The notes beneath the pieces were generated by a model. It was given only the letters and a program-made list of their open reading frames with translations. It searched no databases and was not told the origin of the DNA. 24,447 bases of DNA from a virus, in the IMG/VR virus record IMGVR_UViG_3300022074_005761, positions 1 to 24,447 of that record. The stretch is one strand, 5' to 3'. A program made the position numbers and the translations under genes. Positions 6,901-13,383 of the stretch are shown one piece after another. How positions within the stretch are numbered: the first letter of the stretch is position 1; each line of letters starts with the position of its first letter.

Positions 6901-8000
6901 TGAATAAGATTGTATTAGAAAAGCTGCTTCATGGTTATCAACTTATGGAGCATGACGGACCACTTATAGCAGATGGAAAAGAAATGAACAGAAGCACTCT
7001 AGCATTTCTTACACATTTTGGTATTCCCCCTTTCATTGCTCCAAAAGTAAAAGGTAATGAAATGGGGTTGAGTGGAAAAGAGATACATCAAACCCTGAAG
7101 GTGTTGAGTCATGAAATACAACAAGCAGGTAAGTTTTACTGTGACCAAAGGTTTTTGAAAGATGTTATTGATTTACAACAGCTTGAAAAAATTATGCCTG
7201 AAGTTCCTTTGGTTTTGCCTTATGAAAGCACTTTTCTACAAGTTGAGCATGATTTAGGTATGTTGAATATGTTGATATTTGAGCATGACAAGGAAGAGTT
7301 AAATATTGATACTTCTTCAAATAAATTCAAGTCTTGGCGAAAAGATCGCATCAAGTTTTGGAAAAATGAAGAAGAATATGAAGAAAAAAGATGGTCAGAT
7401 ATTGAGATTGCTCTTAGCTGTACTGTCGTTTGTATTCCCTATTTACCAGATCAAAACTGTTTTATGTATGACCCAATACCAACACACTTTATGTTTCATC
7501 ATGATTCAGATGTAAGCAAAGGCTCATATTCATATTGGCTTTTGCATGAAGGTATGGAGTTGGCTCAATATTGTGATTTTTCACAAGATAAACATAATAG
7601 ATATACAAATCAATATTGGGATAACTCAAGAAATGCCATAGCAGATATTTTATATAACTACTTTGTAATGATGCACTTTCCAAACCTTGCAGAACAACAA
7701 GAAGTCAAAGGTAAGAAGCCAATGATTTTAAATAGTGTTTCAAGGTTCAAAGGTTCAGAATTGCGAAGAAAGCCAACATGGGAACATAAGACTTTAAAGA
7801 TATCCATGACACAACAAGAGCGACAAATGTTTGAGACAGGGAAAATGCACAGTTCTGGAAAGAGGTTTCACTCTGTCAGAAAACATATCAGAAGATTGGC
7901 TAGTGGCAAACATACAATAGTCAATTCACATTTCAGAGGCAAGAAAGAACTGGGCATAATACAAAAAGATTACAAAATGGAGGTCAGAAATGACAGGTAA
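6900..8000 (+). CDS. Unknown 366-aa protein with basic C-terminal motif
   Basis: This is the largest gene of the small-gene block and I cannot name it. The N-terminal two thirds is mixed helix and sheet with few charged clusters. The C-terminal 50 residues are strongly basic, with a pattern VRKHIRRLASGK, then VNSHFRG, then GIIQKDY. A similar V-R-x-H-x-R ending is, in my recollection, frequent in phage proteins and loosely resembles the C-terminus of the type V anti-CRISPR AcrVA2, but I cannot confirm homology. It could bind nucleic acid. It is coupled by a 1-base overlap at its start and an 11-base overlap at its end, beside an XRE regulator. Anti-CRISPR genes often neighbour HTH regulators, but this is weak context. 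Confidence 0.7.
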   Translation: MNKIVLEKLLHGYQLMEHDGPLIADGKEMNRSTLAFLTHFGIPPFIAPKVKGNEMGLSGKEIHQTLKVLSHEIQQAGKFYCDQRFLKDVIDLQQLEKIMPEVPLVLPYESTFLQVEHDLGMLNMLIFEHDKEELNIDTSSNKFKSWRKDRIKFWKNEEEYEEKRWSDIEIALSCTVVCIPYLPDQNCFMYDPIPTHFMFHHDSDVSKGSYSYWLLHEGMELAQYCDFSQDKHNRYTNQYWDNSRNAIADILYNYFVMMHFPNLAEQQEVKGKKPMILNSVSRFKGSELRRKPTWEHKTLKISMTQQERQMFETGKMHSSGKRFHSVRKHIRRLASGKHTIVNSHFRGKKELGIIQKDYKMEVRNDR

Positions 8001-8199
8001 TGAACTAAAGGAGCTGAGAAAGGAGCATGGTGTTACACAAGAACAGCTTGCAGACTTTCTTAGTTATTACAGCGCAGGCAAACCAAACAGATCAATGATA
8101 TCTAGACTTGAGCAAGGATATGCCAATATCAACCCGAGACTAGAAATTGCGATAAAAGGTTTTTTTGATAATGAAACTAAAGGAGATAAAAATGGATAA
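7990..8199 (+). CDS. XRE-family HTH regulator
   Basis: The 69-residue protein is one helix-turn-helix domain: GNELKELRKEHGVTQEQLAD (3-22), then SMISRLEQG as the recognition helix and a hydrophobic C-terminal helix. It has a GGAGG ribosome site and overlaps the 366-residue gene. As a plus-strand early regulator it may play the Cro or Aca-like role opposite the repressor at 2463-2681. Its target sites are unknown. Confidence 0.85.
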   Translation: MTGNELKELRKEHGVTQEQLADFLSYYSAGKPNRSMISRLEQGYANINPRLEIAIKGFFDNETKGDKNG

Positions 8200-8665
8200 A
8201 ATATGGGCATGGAGAATTGATCCAGAAAAAAGATCTATAGCACACATACAGTTAGACCGAGATAATTGGTTTTATGACATCAAACAAAACATGGTTCCGC
8301 ATCCTAATGAAGAAAGACTTTTGATTGAAAGGTTTGATATTTTTCGTGGTTGTGAATTGTGGCTTGATGAAGAGGGCTTGTTAAAAGAGCCACAATATTG
8401 TTTTCAGATAGAGTGTATTGAAAACCAAAATGGAATACATCCTGCTACATATGCAATGTATACACAGTCAAAAAAGTATGAATATCAAACATTCTCACAC
8501 CAGTTTGTAGGTGTAGGCATTATTATAGGAAATAATCCTGAGAATCCTGATTTGCCAAAAAGCTGTCCATTGACTTTGGCGCAGGTTGGTGGTTGTGTGG
8601 AGTTCATGCATCCTAGTTACAGAATTGAACCTAAAGTATCATTTAGGCTAATTGAGGGAGATTAA
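8192..8665 (+). CDS. Hypothetical protein, 157 aa
   Basis: ATG 8192 is chosen because AGGAG lies 7 to 8 bases before it; the frame is open from 8165 but that start lacks a ribosome site. The sequence is rich in aromatic and acidic residues (KIWAWRIDPEKRSIAHIQLD, then GCELWLDEEGLLKEPQYCF) and looks like a compact beta-rich globular domain. No family is recognised. It overlaps the XRE stop by 8 bases and ends right before the next start. Confidence 0.62.
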   Translation: MDKIWAWRIDPEKRSIAHIQLDRDNWFYDIKQNMVPHPNEERLLIERFDIFRGCELWLDEEGLLKEPQYCFQIECIENQNGIHPATYAMYTQSKKYEYQTFSHQFVGVGIIIGNNPENPDLPKSCPLTLAQVGGCVEFMHPSYRIEPKVSFRLIEGD

Positions 8666-8878
8666 ATGGAAACAACACTTAAATATACGAGAGAACTTCG
8701 TAACGCAATCAATGAACAAGACTTACAAACTTTTCTTGATATGTATCTTAAACTTTATAACCAGTTGCAGATCAAATATGAAGGAAAGGAACAAATACAT
8801 AGCTTAATTATTGATTTGTTATTTGAAGAACTTGAAACACAAAGAGACGAGCAAATGTCAGGAAGGTTAGGAGTATGA
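8666..8878 (+). CDS. Hypothetical helical protein, 70 aa
   Basis: This acidic, all-helical small protein (RELRNAINEQDLQTFLDMYL, then LIIDLLFEEL) starts immediately after the previous stop and overlaps the next gene as ATGA. A GAGGGAG site in the end of the upstream gene precedes its ATG. No domain is recognised. Confidence 0.58.
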   Translation: METTLKYTRELRNAINEQDLQTFLDMYLKLYNQLQIKYEGKEQIHSLIIDLLFEELETQRDEQMSGRLGV

Positions 8879-9063
8879 CACAGTATAAAGATTTGGTTCA
8901 TGAAAGGTGGGAGCAGTTACAAAAAGAGAAAGAGGGAAATGTGATATATCAACTCCTTTGGGATCAGAAAGGCTTTCATACCTATTACATGAATGGAAAA
9001 ATCGTTACAGAAAAAGATGGAAAAAAAACTATCAACTGTCAAAAATCTAGACTAGATATATGA
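8875..9063 (+). CDS. Hypothetical protein, 62 aa, last gene of early operon
   Basis: The last plus-strand gene overlaps the upstream stop as ATGA and ends 33 bases before a strong hairpin terminator. The short product has a charged N-terminal helix followed by a beta hairpin (GFHTYYMNGKIVTEKDGKK). No family is recognised. Confidence 0.55.
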   Translation: MTQYKDLVHERWEQLQKEKEGNVIYQLLWDQKGFHTYYMNGKIVTEKDGKKTINCQKSRLDI

Positions 9064-9095
9064 TATAGTTAATTTTTCATAATTCCTCATTGGAG

Positions 9096-9125
9096 AAAAG
9101 GCAGTTATTTTATAGCTGCCTTTTT
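9096..9125. terminator. Bidirectional intrinsic terminator
   Basis: AAAAGGCAG (9096-9104) and CTGCCTTTT (9116-9124) form a 9-bp stem. It is extended by a G-T wobble and three A-T pairs to a 3-base loop at 9109-9111. The plus strand ends in a T-run and the minus strand reads the matching T-run from the A stretch, so it can stop both the early plus operon and the late minus operon. The stop codon of the last minus gene (9124-9126) lies in the T-run. Confidence 0.85.
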
Positions 9126-9354
9126 ATTTCTCACTCTGATATTTGATATTCAAACCTGCAAGGGTGCATAGTCTGTTTTTTTCATCTAACCCTTTTTGAG
9201 TTATTTTAAAATTACCTTTTTCTTCTTCAACAAAATTATCTTTCAAGACATCTACTAAATCTTGCTCAGTCAGTTCTTCTGCGAACATTACTGAAAGCAA
9301 CGCTCCTAATCTTCTATTCTGTGTTTTAGATAGTGCCACTAAACATGATACCAC
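9124..9354 (-). CDS. Hypothetical protein, 76 aa, last late gene
   Basis: This small protein starts inside the end of the endolysin gene (16-base overlap) and stops in the shared terminator. It has two parts: a helical N-terminus (MFAEELTEQDLVDVLKDNF) and a winged-helix-like GNFKITQKGLDEKNRL segment. No named family is recognised. Its place at the end of the lysis cassette may only reflect read-through packing. Confidence 0.6.
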   Translation of the reverse strand: MVSCLVALSKTQNRRLGALLSVMFAEELTEQDLVDVLKDNFVEEEKGNFKITQKGLDEKNRLCTLAGLNIKYQSEK

Positions 9355-9782
9355 TCCTTGCCTTCAAATAATAAAGCCTCTGCTTCTCGTCTTCGTACAA
9401 GACCCTGCAAGACTTCACCGCCTGCTTTATTCCATCTTTTCATCTCATATGGAACATCTTCAATTCTTGCTTGATTCAAAACAGTCAGCATTGTTGAATT
9501 CTTTAGATTTGTAGGACCAAGGTTATAAGTCCAACAAACTAAAGCATCAAACTGATTTTGTGATAAACCAATATCTACATATCTTTCTACATATTCTTCA
9601 TATTCAAGCAGTTCTGTTTCTAACATTGTTTCTGCTTCTTCTTGTGTAATTTTTAATCCTTGCTCAACATCTTTTGTGTGTCCGTATCCTATTGTCCAAA
9701 CACCAACAGAGTCTTGATAAGCCTCTAATTCACAACCTTCAAATTTTTTGATAAGAGCAATTCCCTCTTTTGAAATTTTCAT
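9339..9782 (-). CDS. Endolysin, T4-type lysozyme (GH24 muramidase)
   Basis: The enzyme cleaves the MurNAc-GlcNAc bond of peptidoglycan at the end of infection. I start at ATG 9782 (147 residues), which follows a GGGGAG site 1 base after the nuclease stop. A frame open to 9923 would prepend residues that only shadow the nuclease gene. The catalytic set is complete with GH24 spacing: E15, then 8 residues, D24, then 5 residues, T30 (KFEG, AYQD, VWTIGYGH). There is no signal peptide or SAR segment, so it should need a holin to reach the periplasm. Confidence 0.95.
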   Translation of the reverse strand: MKISKEGIALIKKFEGCELEAYQDSVGVWTIGYGHTKDVEQGLKITQEEAETMLETELLEYEEYVERYVDIGLSQNQFDALVCWTYNLGPTNLKNSTMLTVLNQARIEDVPYEMKRWNKAGGEVLQGLVRRREAEALLFEGKEWYHV

Positions 9783-9783
9783 C

Positions 9784-10173
9784 TTATTCTCCCCAAGTTC
9801 CGTCTTCACGGACTCTTGCTTTTTTTGTTCCGCCCCAGTATTCAACTGCGTGTCCTTCATCTTTGAGAAGTTCGCAGATATCTTTTCCCCCTTCTGTATG
9901 AGGTATCCCCAAAATCCGTCCATATTTACCGCTACCTAATGATAATAATTGTAATTTTTCTCCGCATAATTCAATGAGCCTTTCTTTTGCTTGCAAGCCA
10001 AGTGCTTTTTCTTCTAAATTTCTTGTTCTGCTTTCAGGCGTATCTATGCCTGCCAATCTTACTCTTTGATTTGATAGCACAACTTCAAAGCCAAGATCAA
10101 TATCAACATCAATAGTATCTCCATCAATGACCCTGACTAAGCGACAATTGTAATAATAAGGTTTATTGCTCAT
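9784..10173 (-). CDS. Thermonuclease-like nuclease (SNase fold)
   Basis: The 129-residue enzyme belongs to the staphylococcal nuclease family and would degrade DNA and RNA with Ca2+. The key residues are present: D17/D19 (VIDGDT), R39 and D44 and E47 (RLAGIDTPE), and R86 (KYGR). I choose ATG 10173, overlapping the upstream o-spanin gene by 11 bases; a TTG at 10209 with a GAGG site is an alternative. No signal peptide is seen. It lies between spanins and endolysin, so it is made late, when host DNA breakdown or clearing of released DNA could be useful. Confidence 0.9.
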   Translation of the reverse strand: MSNKPYYYNCRLVRVIDGDTIDVDIDLGFEVVLSNQRVRLAGIDTPESRTRNLEEKALGLQAKERLIELCGEKLQLLSLGSGKYGRILGIPHTEGGKDICELLKDEGHAVEYWGGTKKARVREDGTWGE

Positions 10174-10546
10174 TTTTGTTCTTGCTTGTGACCATTCTAT
10201 AATAGACAACCACCTCTTTTAACTCTTTTATGTATCTTTTTAGTTCCTGCATATTGTATGCCATCAGTTCATAATCAGGCACAGACATAGCAACAAACAC
10301 CAACCTGCCTTCTTCTTTCTCTACTCTTTTGAGGAATTCATTTACATTTTTATCTGAAACAACATACCAATAAGGTGCTTTGAGTTGTAACTCTCTAGGT
10401 AAAACAGGTTGCGCTATTTGTCTTTCAATAGGCTTTGAAATTACATCTACTTTTTTAGGGATTAGACTGCAACTGTAAGCCATCATCAAGACTGTCAATA
10501 TTGCGACTATCTTGTTCAATGCTTTCAAATACTTCTTTTGTGCCAT
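10163..10546 (-). CDS. Outer-membrane spanin subunit candidate (Rz1-like lipoprotein)
   Basis: The 127-residue protein has a signal with basic start (MAQKKYLKALNK), a hydrophobic core and a lipobox-like AYSC, with lipidated C26. Its mature part is proline-containing at first (QPVLPRELQLKAPYWY) and then helical. The gene begins within the end of the inner spanin gene in another frame (92-base overlap), the architecture of lambda Rz/Rz1. It is longer than Rz1, so the mature domain may reach across the periplasm. The lipobox is not perfect (Tyr at -2), which leaves some doubt. Confidence 0.72.
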   Translation of the reverse strand: MAQKKYLKALNKIVAILTVLMMAYSCSLIPKKVDVISKPIERQIAQPVLPRELQLKAPYWYVVSDKNVNEFLKRVEKEEGRLVFVAMSVPDYELMAYNMQELKRYIKELKEVVVYYRMVTSKNKNEQ

Positions 10547-10847
10547 TGTTTACTCTGGTTTCAATGAGGTTTGGTTTTGCTGCTGCAAGCTTACTGAGAT
10601 TGTGTCGTTTGAATATGTCTAAGTATCTATTCATCTCAGCTTCTATTTCTTGGTTTTTGCTTTGTAAATTCAAAAGACCTTGCGTCTGCATTTGAAAATC
10701 AGATTGCAGGGTTTCTATTGCTGCTCTTTGTTCTTGATCTCTTAATTCAAAGGCTTGATTGAGAGAGCTAAGTCTTTGATTTTGAAAGTAAAGAACACCA
10801 GTGATTGCAACTAAAATTACAATAATGCCAAGAAATATCTTGCTCAT
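10455..10847 (-). CDS. Inner-membrane spanin subunit candidate (Rz-like)
   Basis: The 130-residue protein has one N-terminal transmembrane helix (residues about 4-20, IFLGIIVILVAITGVLYF) followed by a long periplasmic coiled coil (24-75) and a C-terminal KPNLIETRVNNGTKEVFESI motif. This is the i-spanin layout, and with the overlapping lipoprotein it would fuse inner and outer membranes in the last step of lysis. It starts 11 bases after the FecR-domain gene. Confidence 0.78.
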   Translation of the reverse strand: MSKIFLGIIVILVAITGVLYFQNQRLSSLNQAFELRDQEQRAAIETLQSDFQMQTQGLLNLQSKNQEIEAEMNRYLDIFKRHNLSKLAAAKPNLIETRVNNGTKEVFESIEQDSRNIDSLDDGLQLQSNP

Positions 10848-10858
10848 GGCTTCTTATT

Positions 10859-12004
10859 CTATCCGCTACCCTGTCTTATGACAATGGTTGAAGAACTGCC
10901 ACCATTAACCCTTACTTGATTCTGCACACCGTCTTGGTCAAGAATTACTGTATAAGAGTTGTTTCCATCAATAGTAATATTGGCATTTGAACTTACTTCT
11001 CTTTTCATGCTTATTGATTGACCAGAAACAACAGTAGTAATTTGAGTACTGCTATCCTGCCCTACTGCTGTGCCTTTTATGTCTATTGCTGTAGCAACTT
11101 GTCTTATTTCATCTTCCTCTTCTATGGCATCTAATTCGTTGATAATATCTAGCAAATCCTCAAGGAAATTTACATTCAAAGCATCATAATCTAGCTCAGT
11201 AAATTCTAGTTCTTCTCCCTCAAGCTCATCTTCTGCTAATGCGTCATATTCAAGTTCATCAAAATCTAATATGTCGCTTTGGCGTGAGTCAATAGCTTCC
11301 TCTTCACTTTCTTTTCTTTTTGGCGGGGAAACAATCAACATATTGTCAATAAAGTCTAATGACAAATCTAAAATTACAGGGTCAGATGGTGGACTTTCAA
11401 ATGTTGTAGTTGTGGTTGCCTGATATGGTTTATTAAGAATTACCTCTCCCAAAGCTGTCGTGACTACTATTTCTCCTGATGATGTTCCATCAGGGTTTGG
11501 CAAAAGAATAAATAAACTTTCTCCTGTGTCTGCCTCTACTGTGACTGTGAAATCTGTACCCCTGATTCCGACAGTCGCACTATTTGTTCTGAGAACCATA
11601 TTTTTTTTGGGAACCGAACCTAATAAACCTGTTGTAAATCTTGCTGTACCTTTTACAAAATTAAGGGCAAGTTTAGAATTATCTGGATTTGGGTCAAAAA
11701 CAAACTCATCAATAATAACCTCTGAGTGTTCTGTGATCTTAATAGTAGTATCATCAACGAATCTGATGCCCATGCGACCTGATTCTGTCTGGGCTTTGTC
11801 GTATGACTGTATGCCAAAGTCAGTTATAACTTCGTAAGGCTTATCCCTTTGTATTTGTGCGTTTCCTGAAACTTCTTCTACAGAACCTATATCAGCAGCT
11901 TGTGCTTGTACCTTGATCGTTTTGAACGACACAAACAGTACCATTATTACCGCTAGAAATAACTCTAAGCCAATCGTTGTCCAATGTGCTTGCTTGTGTA
12001 ACAT
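10859..12004 (-). CDS. FecR-domain protein with acidic repeats and curlin-like C-terminus
   Basis: The 381-residue protein is probably exported: residues 1-36 form a signal peptide ending QAQA. Residues about 40-200 are a FecR domain (IQSYDKAQTESGRMGIRF, then ATVGIRGTDFTV). Residues 244-283 are eight tandem acidic five-residue units with Leu in the third place (DELEY, DALAE, EELEF). The last 45 residues contain curlin-like segments (ITIDGNNSYTVILDQDG, then VQNQVRVNGG). The gene overlaps the curlin-repeat gene by 113 bases. FecR domains usually sit in periplasmic sensors, but here there is no membrane helix after the signal. I infer an anchor or nucleator for the curlin-repeat protein, the role CsgB plays in bacteria. 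Confidence 0.82.
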   Translation of the reverse strand: MLHKQAHWTTIGLELFLAVIMVLFVSFKTIKVQAQAADIGSVEEVSGNAQIQRDKPYEVITDFGIQSYDKAQTESGRMGIRFVDDTTIKITEHSEVIIDEFVFDPNPDNSKLALNFVKGTARFTTGLLGSVPKKNMVLRTNSATVGIRGTDFTVTVEADTGESLFILLPNPDGTSSGEIVVTTALGEVILNKPYQATTTTTFESPPSDPVILDLSLDFIDNMLIVSPPKRKESEEEAIDSRQSDILDFDELEYDALAEDELEGEELEFTELDYDALNVNFLEDLLDIINELDAIEEEDEIRQVATAIDIKGTAVGQDSSTQITTVVSGQSISMKREVSSNANITIDGNNSYTVILDQDGVQNQVRVNGGSSSTIVIRQGSG

Positions 12005-12599
12005 TTAAAGTTCTTGAGTTGCCTGTGTGATCTAAATAAAAATAACCGCCCTGATATCCGTCACCATTGTAATTGATGGTATTTGAATCACCATCAATAT
12101 CCATGTAGTTAGTTGCTAAATCAACATCAATATCGGCATCTACTGTATTACTATCACCTTGAATTATCCAATCTAAGTCAAGCGTAGAAGCCATAGCAGT
12201 TGTGCCTTGATCAATGGACATATCGTTTGAGTTACCTGTTACATCTACATTAAGGTTTGAAGAGTCAGCTCCATAAGTATTAGTAGGATCAACTTGAATA
12301 TCAAAAATATTGCTATTGCCATCAAACTCAAAAAAGCCTGTGAAGGTATCTGATGTAATATCTCCTTTGAATAAGTTGCTATCACCTATTTGGTTGATAT
12401 CAAGCGTCATGGTTGCTCCGTCCAAATCTAAGGGAGTCATAGAACCTGCTGTAGCATTCTGACCACCAATAAGGTTGCCTGAACCTAATTGCTCAACATC
12501 TAAATTAAGAGTTGCTCCTACTTGATCTATAGAAACTTCATTATCAGCCCCGTAAGCTAGAGCAGTCATCATCAATACACTTAGGTATCTCAATATCAT
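11892..12599 (-). CDS. Curlin-repeat secreted protein (CsgA/CsgB-like)
   Basis: ATG 12599 is chosen because GGAGG lies 4 bases upstream; it gives 235 residues with a classic signal peptide (MILRYLSVLMMTALAYGA). The mature part is built of about eight repeats around a G-[DN]-S-N core (GDSNLFKGD, GNSNIFDIQ, GNSNDMSID, GDSNTVDAD, GDSNTINYN, GNSRTLNVT), alternating short strands and turns. This is the curlin beta-arch pattern G-x-x-N-x5, although many of the usual Gln positions are Asp. The protein is very acidic with few Lys or Arg. It ends with two cysteines (C223, C235). It is the likely cargo of the CsgG/CsgF pore encoded just upstream. Confidence 0.8.
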   Translation of the reverse strand: MILRYLSVLMMTALAYGADNEVSIDQVGATLNLDVEQLGSGNLIGGQNATAGSMTPLDLDGATMTLDINQIGDSNLFKGDITSDTFTGFFEFDGNSNIFDIQVDPTNTYGADSSNLNVDVTGNSNDMSIDQGTTAMASTLDLDWIIQGDSNTVDADIDVDLATNYMDIDGDSNTINYNGDGYQGGYFYLDHTGNSRTLNVTQASTLDNDWLRVISSGNNGTVCVVQNDQGTSTSC

Positions 12600-13383
12600 C
12601 GTACCTCCAAAGGTTTTGCTCAATCCCCTTCTCTATGATTTTGAGAACCGCAAATTCAATGGCGGATTGCAATGCAATAGTTACTGACTCATTTTCCACA
12701 TTTCCATTCTCTATTTCAACTAATTCTGTATCGTTTTTGACGAATCTAAACACATCTCCTGACTGTCCATGACTTAAAATGGTTTTAGTAGTAGTAACCT
12801 CTAATAATATGCGCCCAGAAAGCACAGAAACGAGCCTCAAGCTCAAAGTTACTGTATCTTGTCTATATTGCCTACTTATACCAATTCCGAGCAACCTAGC
12901 CCCATTTCCGCCTGATCTGACATTTGACTCATAACCAACTATTGCCCCTTCAAATAACATACCTGCAAATAAAAGAGGTTTGAGTTTTTGTTCTTCTTTG
13001 AAATCCTGTCTTGAACTCCTGATTATCTGTCTTTCTTTTGTAAGGTTGTCTAAGCCAACTCTTTCTACGACTGTAAAGAATTCACCTCTTGCTGCACTTT
13101 TCAACGCTTTGATCAGAAGATTGGCAGGGGCTTGAGTTACAGCAGTAGAGAATGAAGCATAAGTACTGTTAGACCTACGCTGTCCTGTCATATCAAGAAA
13201 CGCACTTGGATAAACTGCTACCACCAATTTTTCTTTAGGTGGCGACAAGTATTCAAGCTCGTAATTTATAACATCATGTAGATGCGGATATTTTGATATA
13301 CGAAAGTTATCTAGTTTGTTTTTAGGTAATGCTCCGCAGCTAGAAAGTGAAACTATTGATAGGGAAAGTAATGACAGTAACAT
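12544..13383 (-). CDS. csgG: CsgG-family outer-membrane curli secretion pore
   Basis: This lipoprotein would form the ring pore through which curlin subunits cross the outer membrane. ATG 13383 follows GAGGAAGG and gives a 15-residue lipoprotein signal with Cys at 16 (LSSC), the same position as in E. coli CsgG. ATG 13422 would add a basic stretch and is the alternative. Similarity to E. coli is strong: FSTAVTQAP, ERVGLDNLTKERQIIR, GAIVGYESNVRSGGNGAR, GIGISRQYRQD and TTKTILS all match. In the constriction loop the conserved Phe is kept, while the E. coli Asn before it is Ser and the Tyr is shifted by two. It overlaps csgF by 44 bases and the curlin gene by 56. Confidence 0.94.
   Translation of the reverse strand: MLLSLLSLSIVSLSSCGALPKNKLDNFRISKYPHLHDVINYELEYLSPPKEKLVVAVYPSAFLDMTGQRRSNSTYASFSTAVTQAPANLLIKALKSAARGEFFTVVERVGLDNLTKERQIIRSSRQDFKEEQKLKPLLFAGMLFEGAIVGYESNVRSGGNGARLLGIGISRQYRQDTVTLSLRLVSVLSGRILLEVTTTKTILSHGQSGDVFRFVKNDTELVEIENGNVENESVTIALQSAIEFAVLKIIEKGIEQNLWRYDDIEIPKCIDDDCSSLRG

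Noticed and set aside
9783-9923. 47-residue N-terminal extension of the endolysin
   Set aside because: The lysozyme domain begins right at ATG 9782, which has its own GGGGAG site. The extension only shadows the nuclease gene in another frame and contains no signal peptide.
11460-11837. Plus-strand reading frame of 125 residues opposite the FecR gene
   Set aside because: It is a shadow of a well-supported minus-strand gene with a clear FecR domain, and it shows no ribosome site or coupled neighbour.
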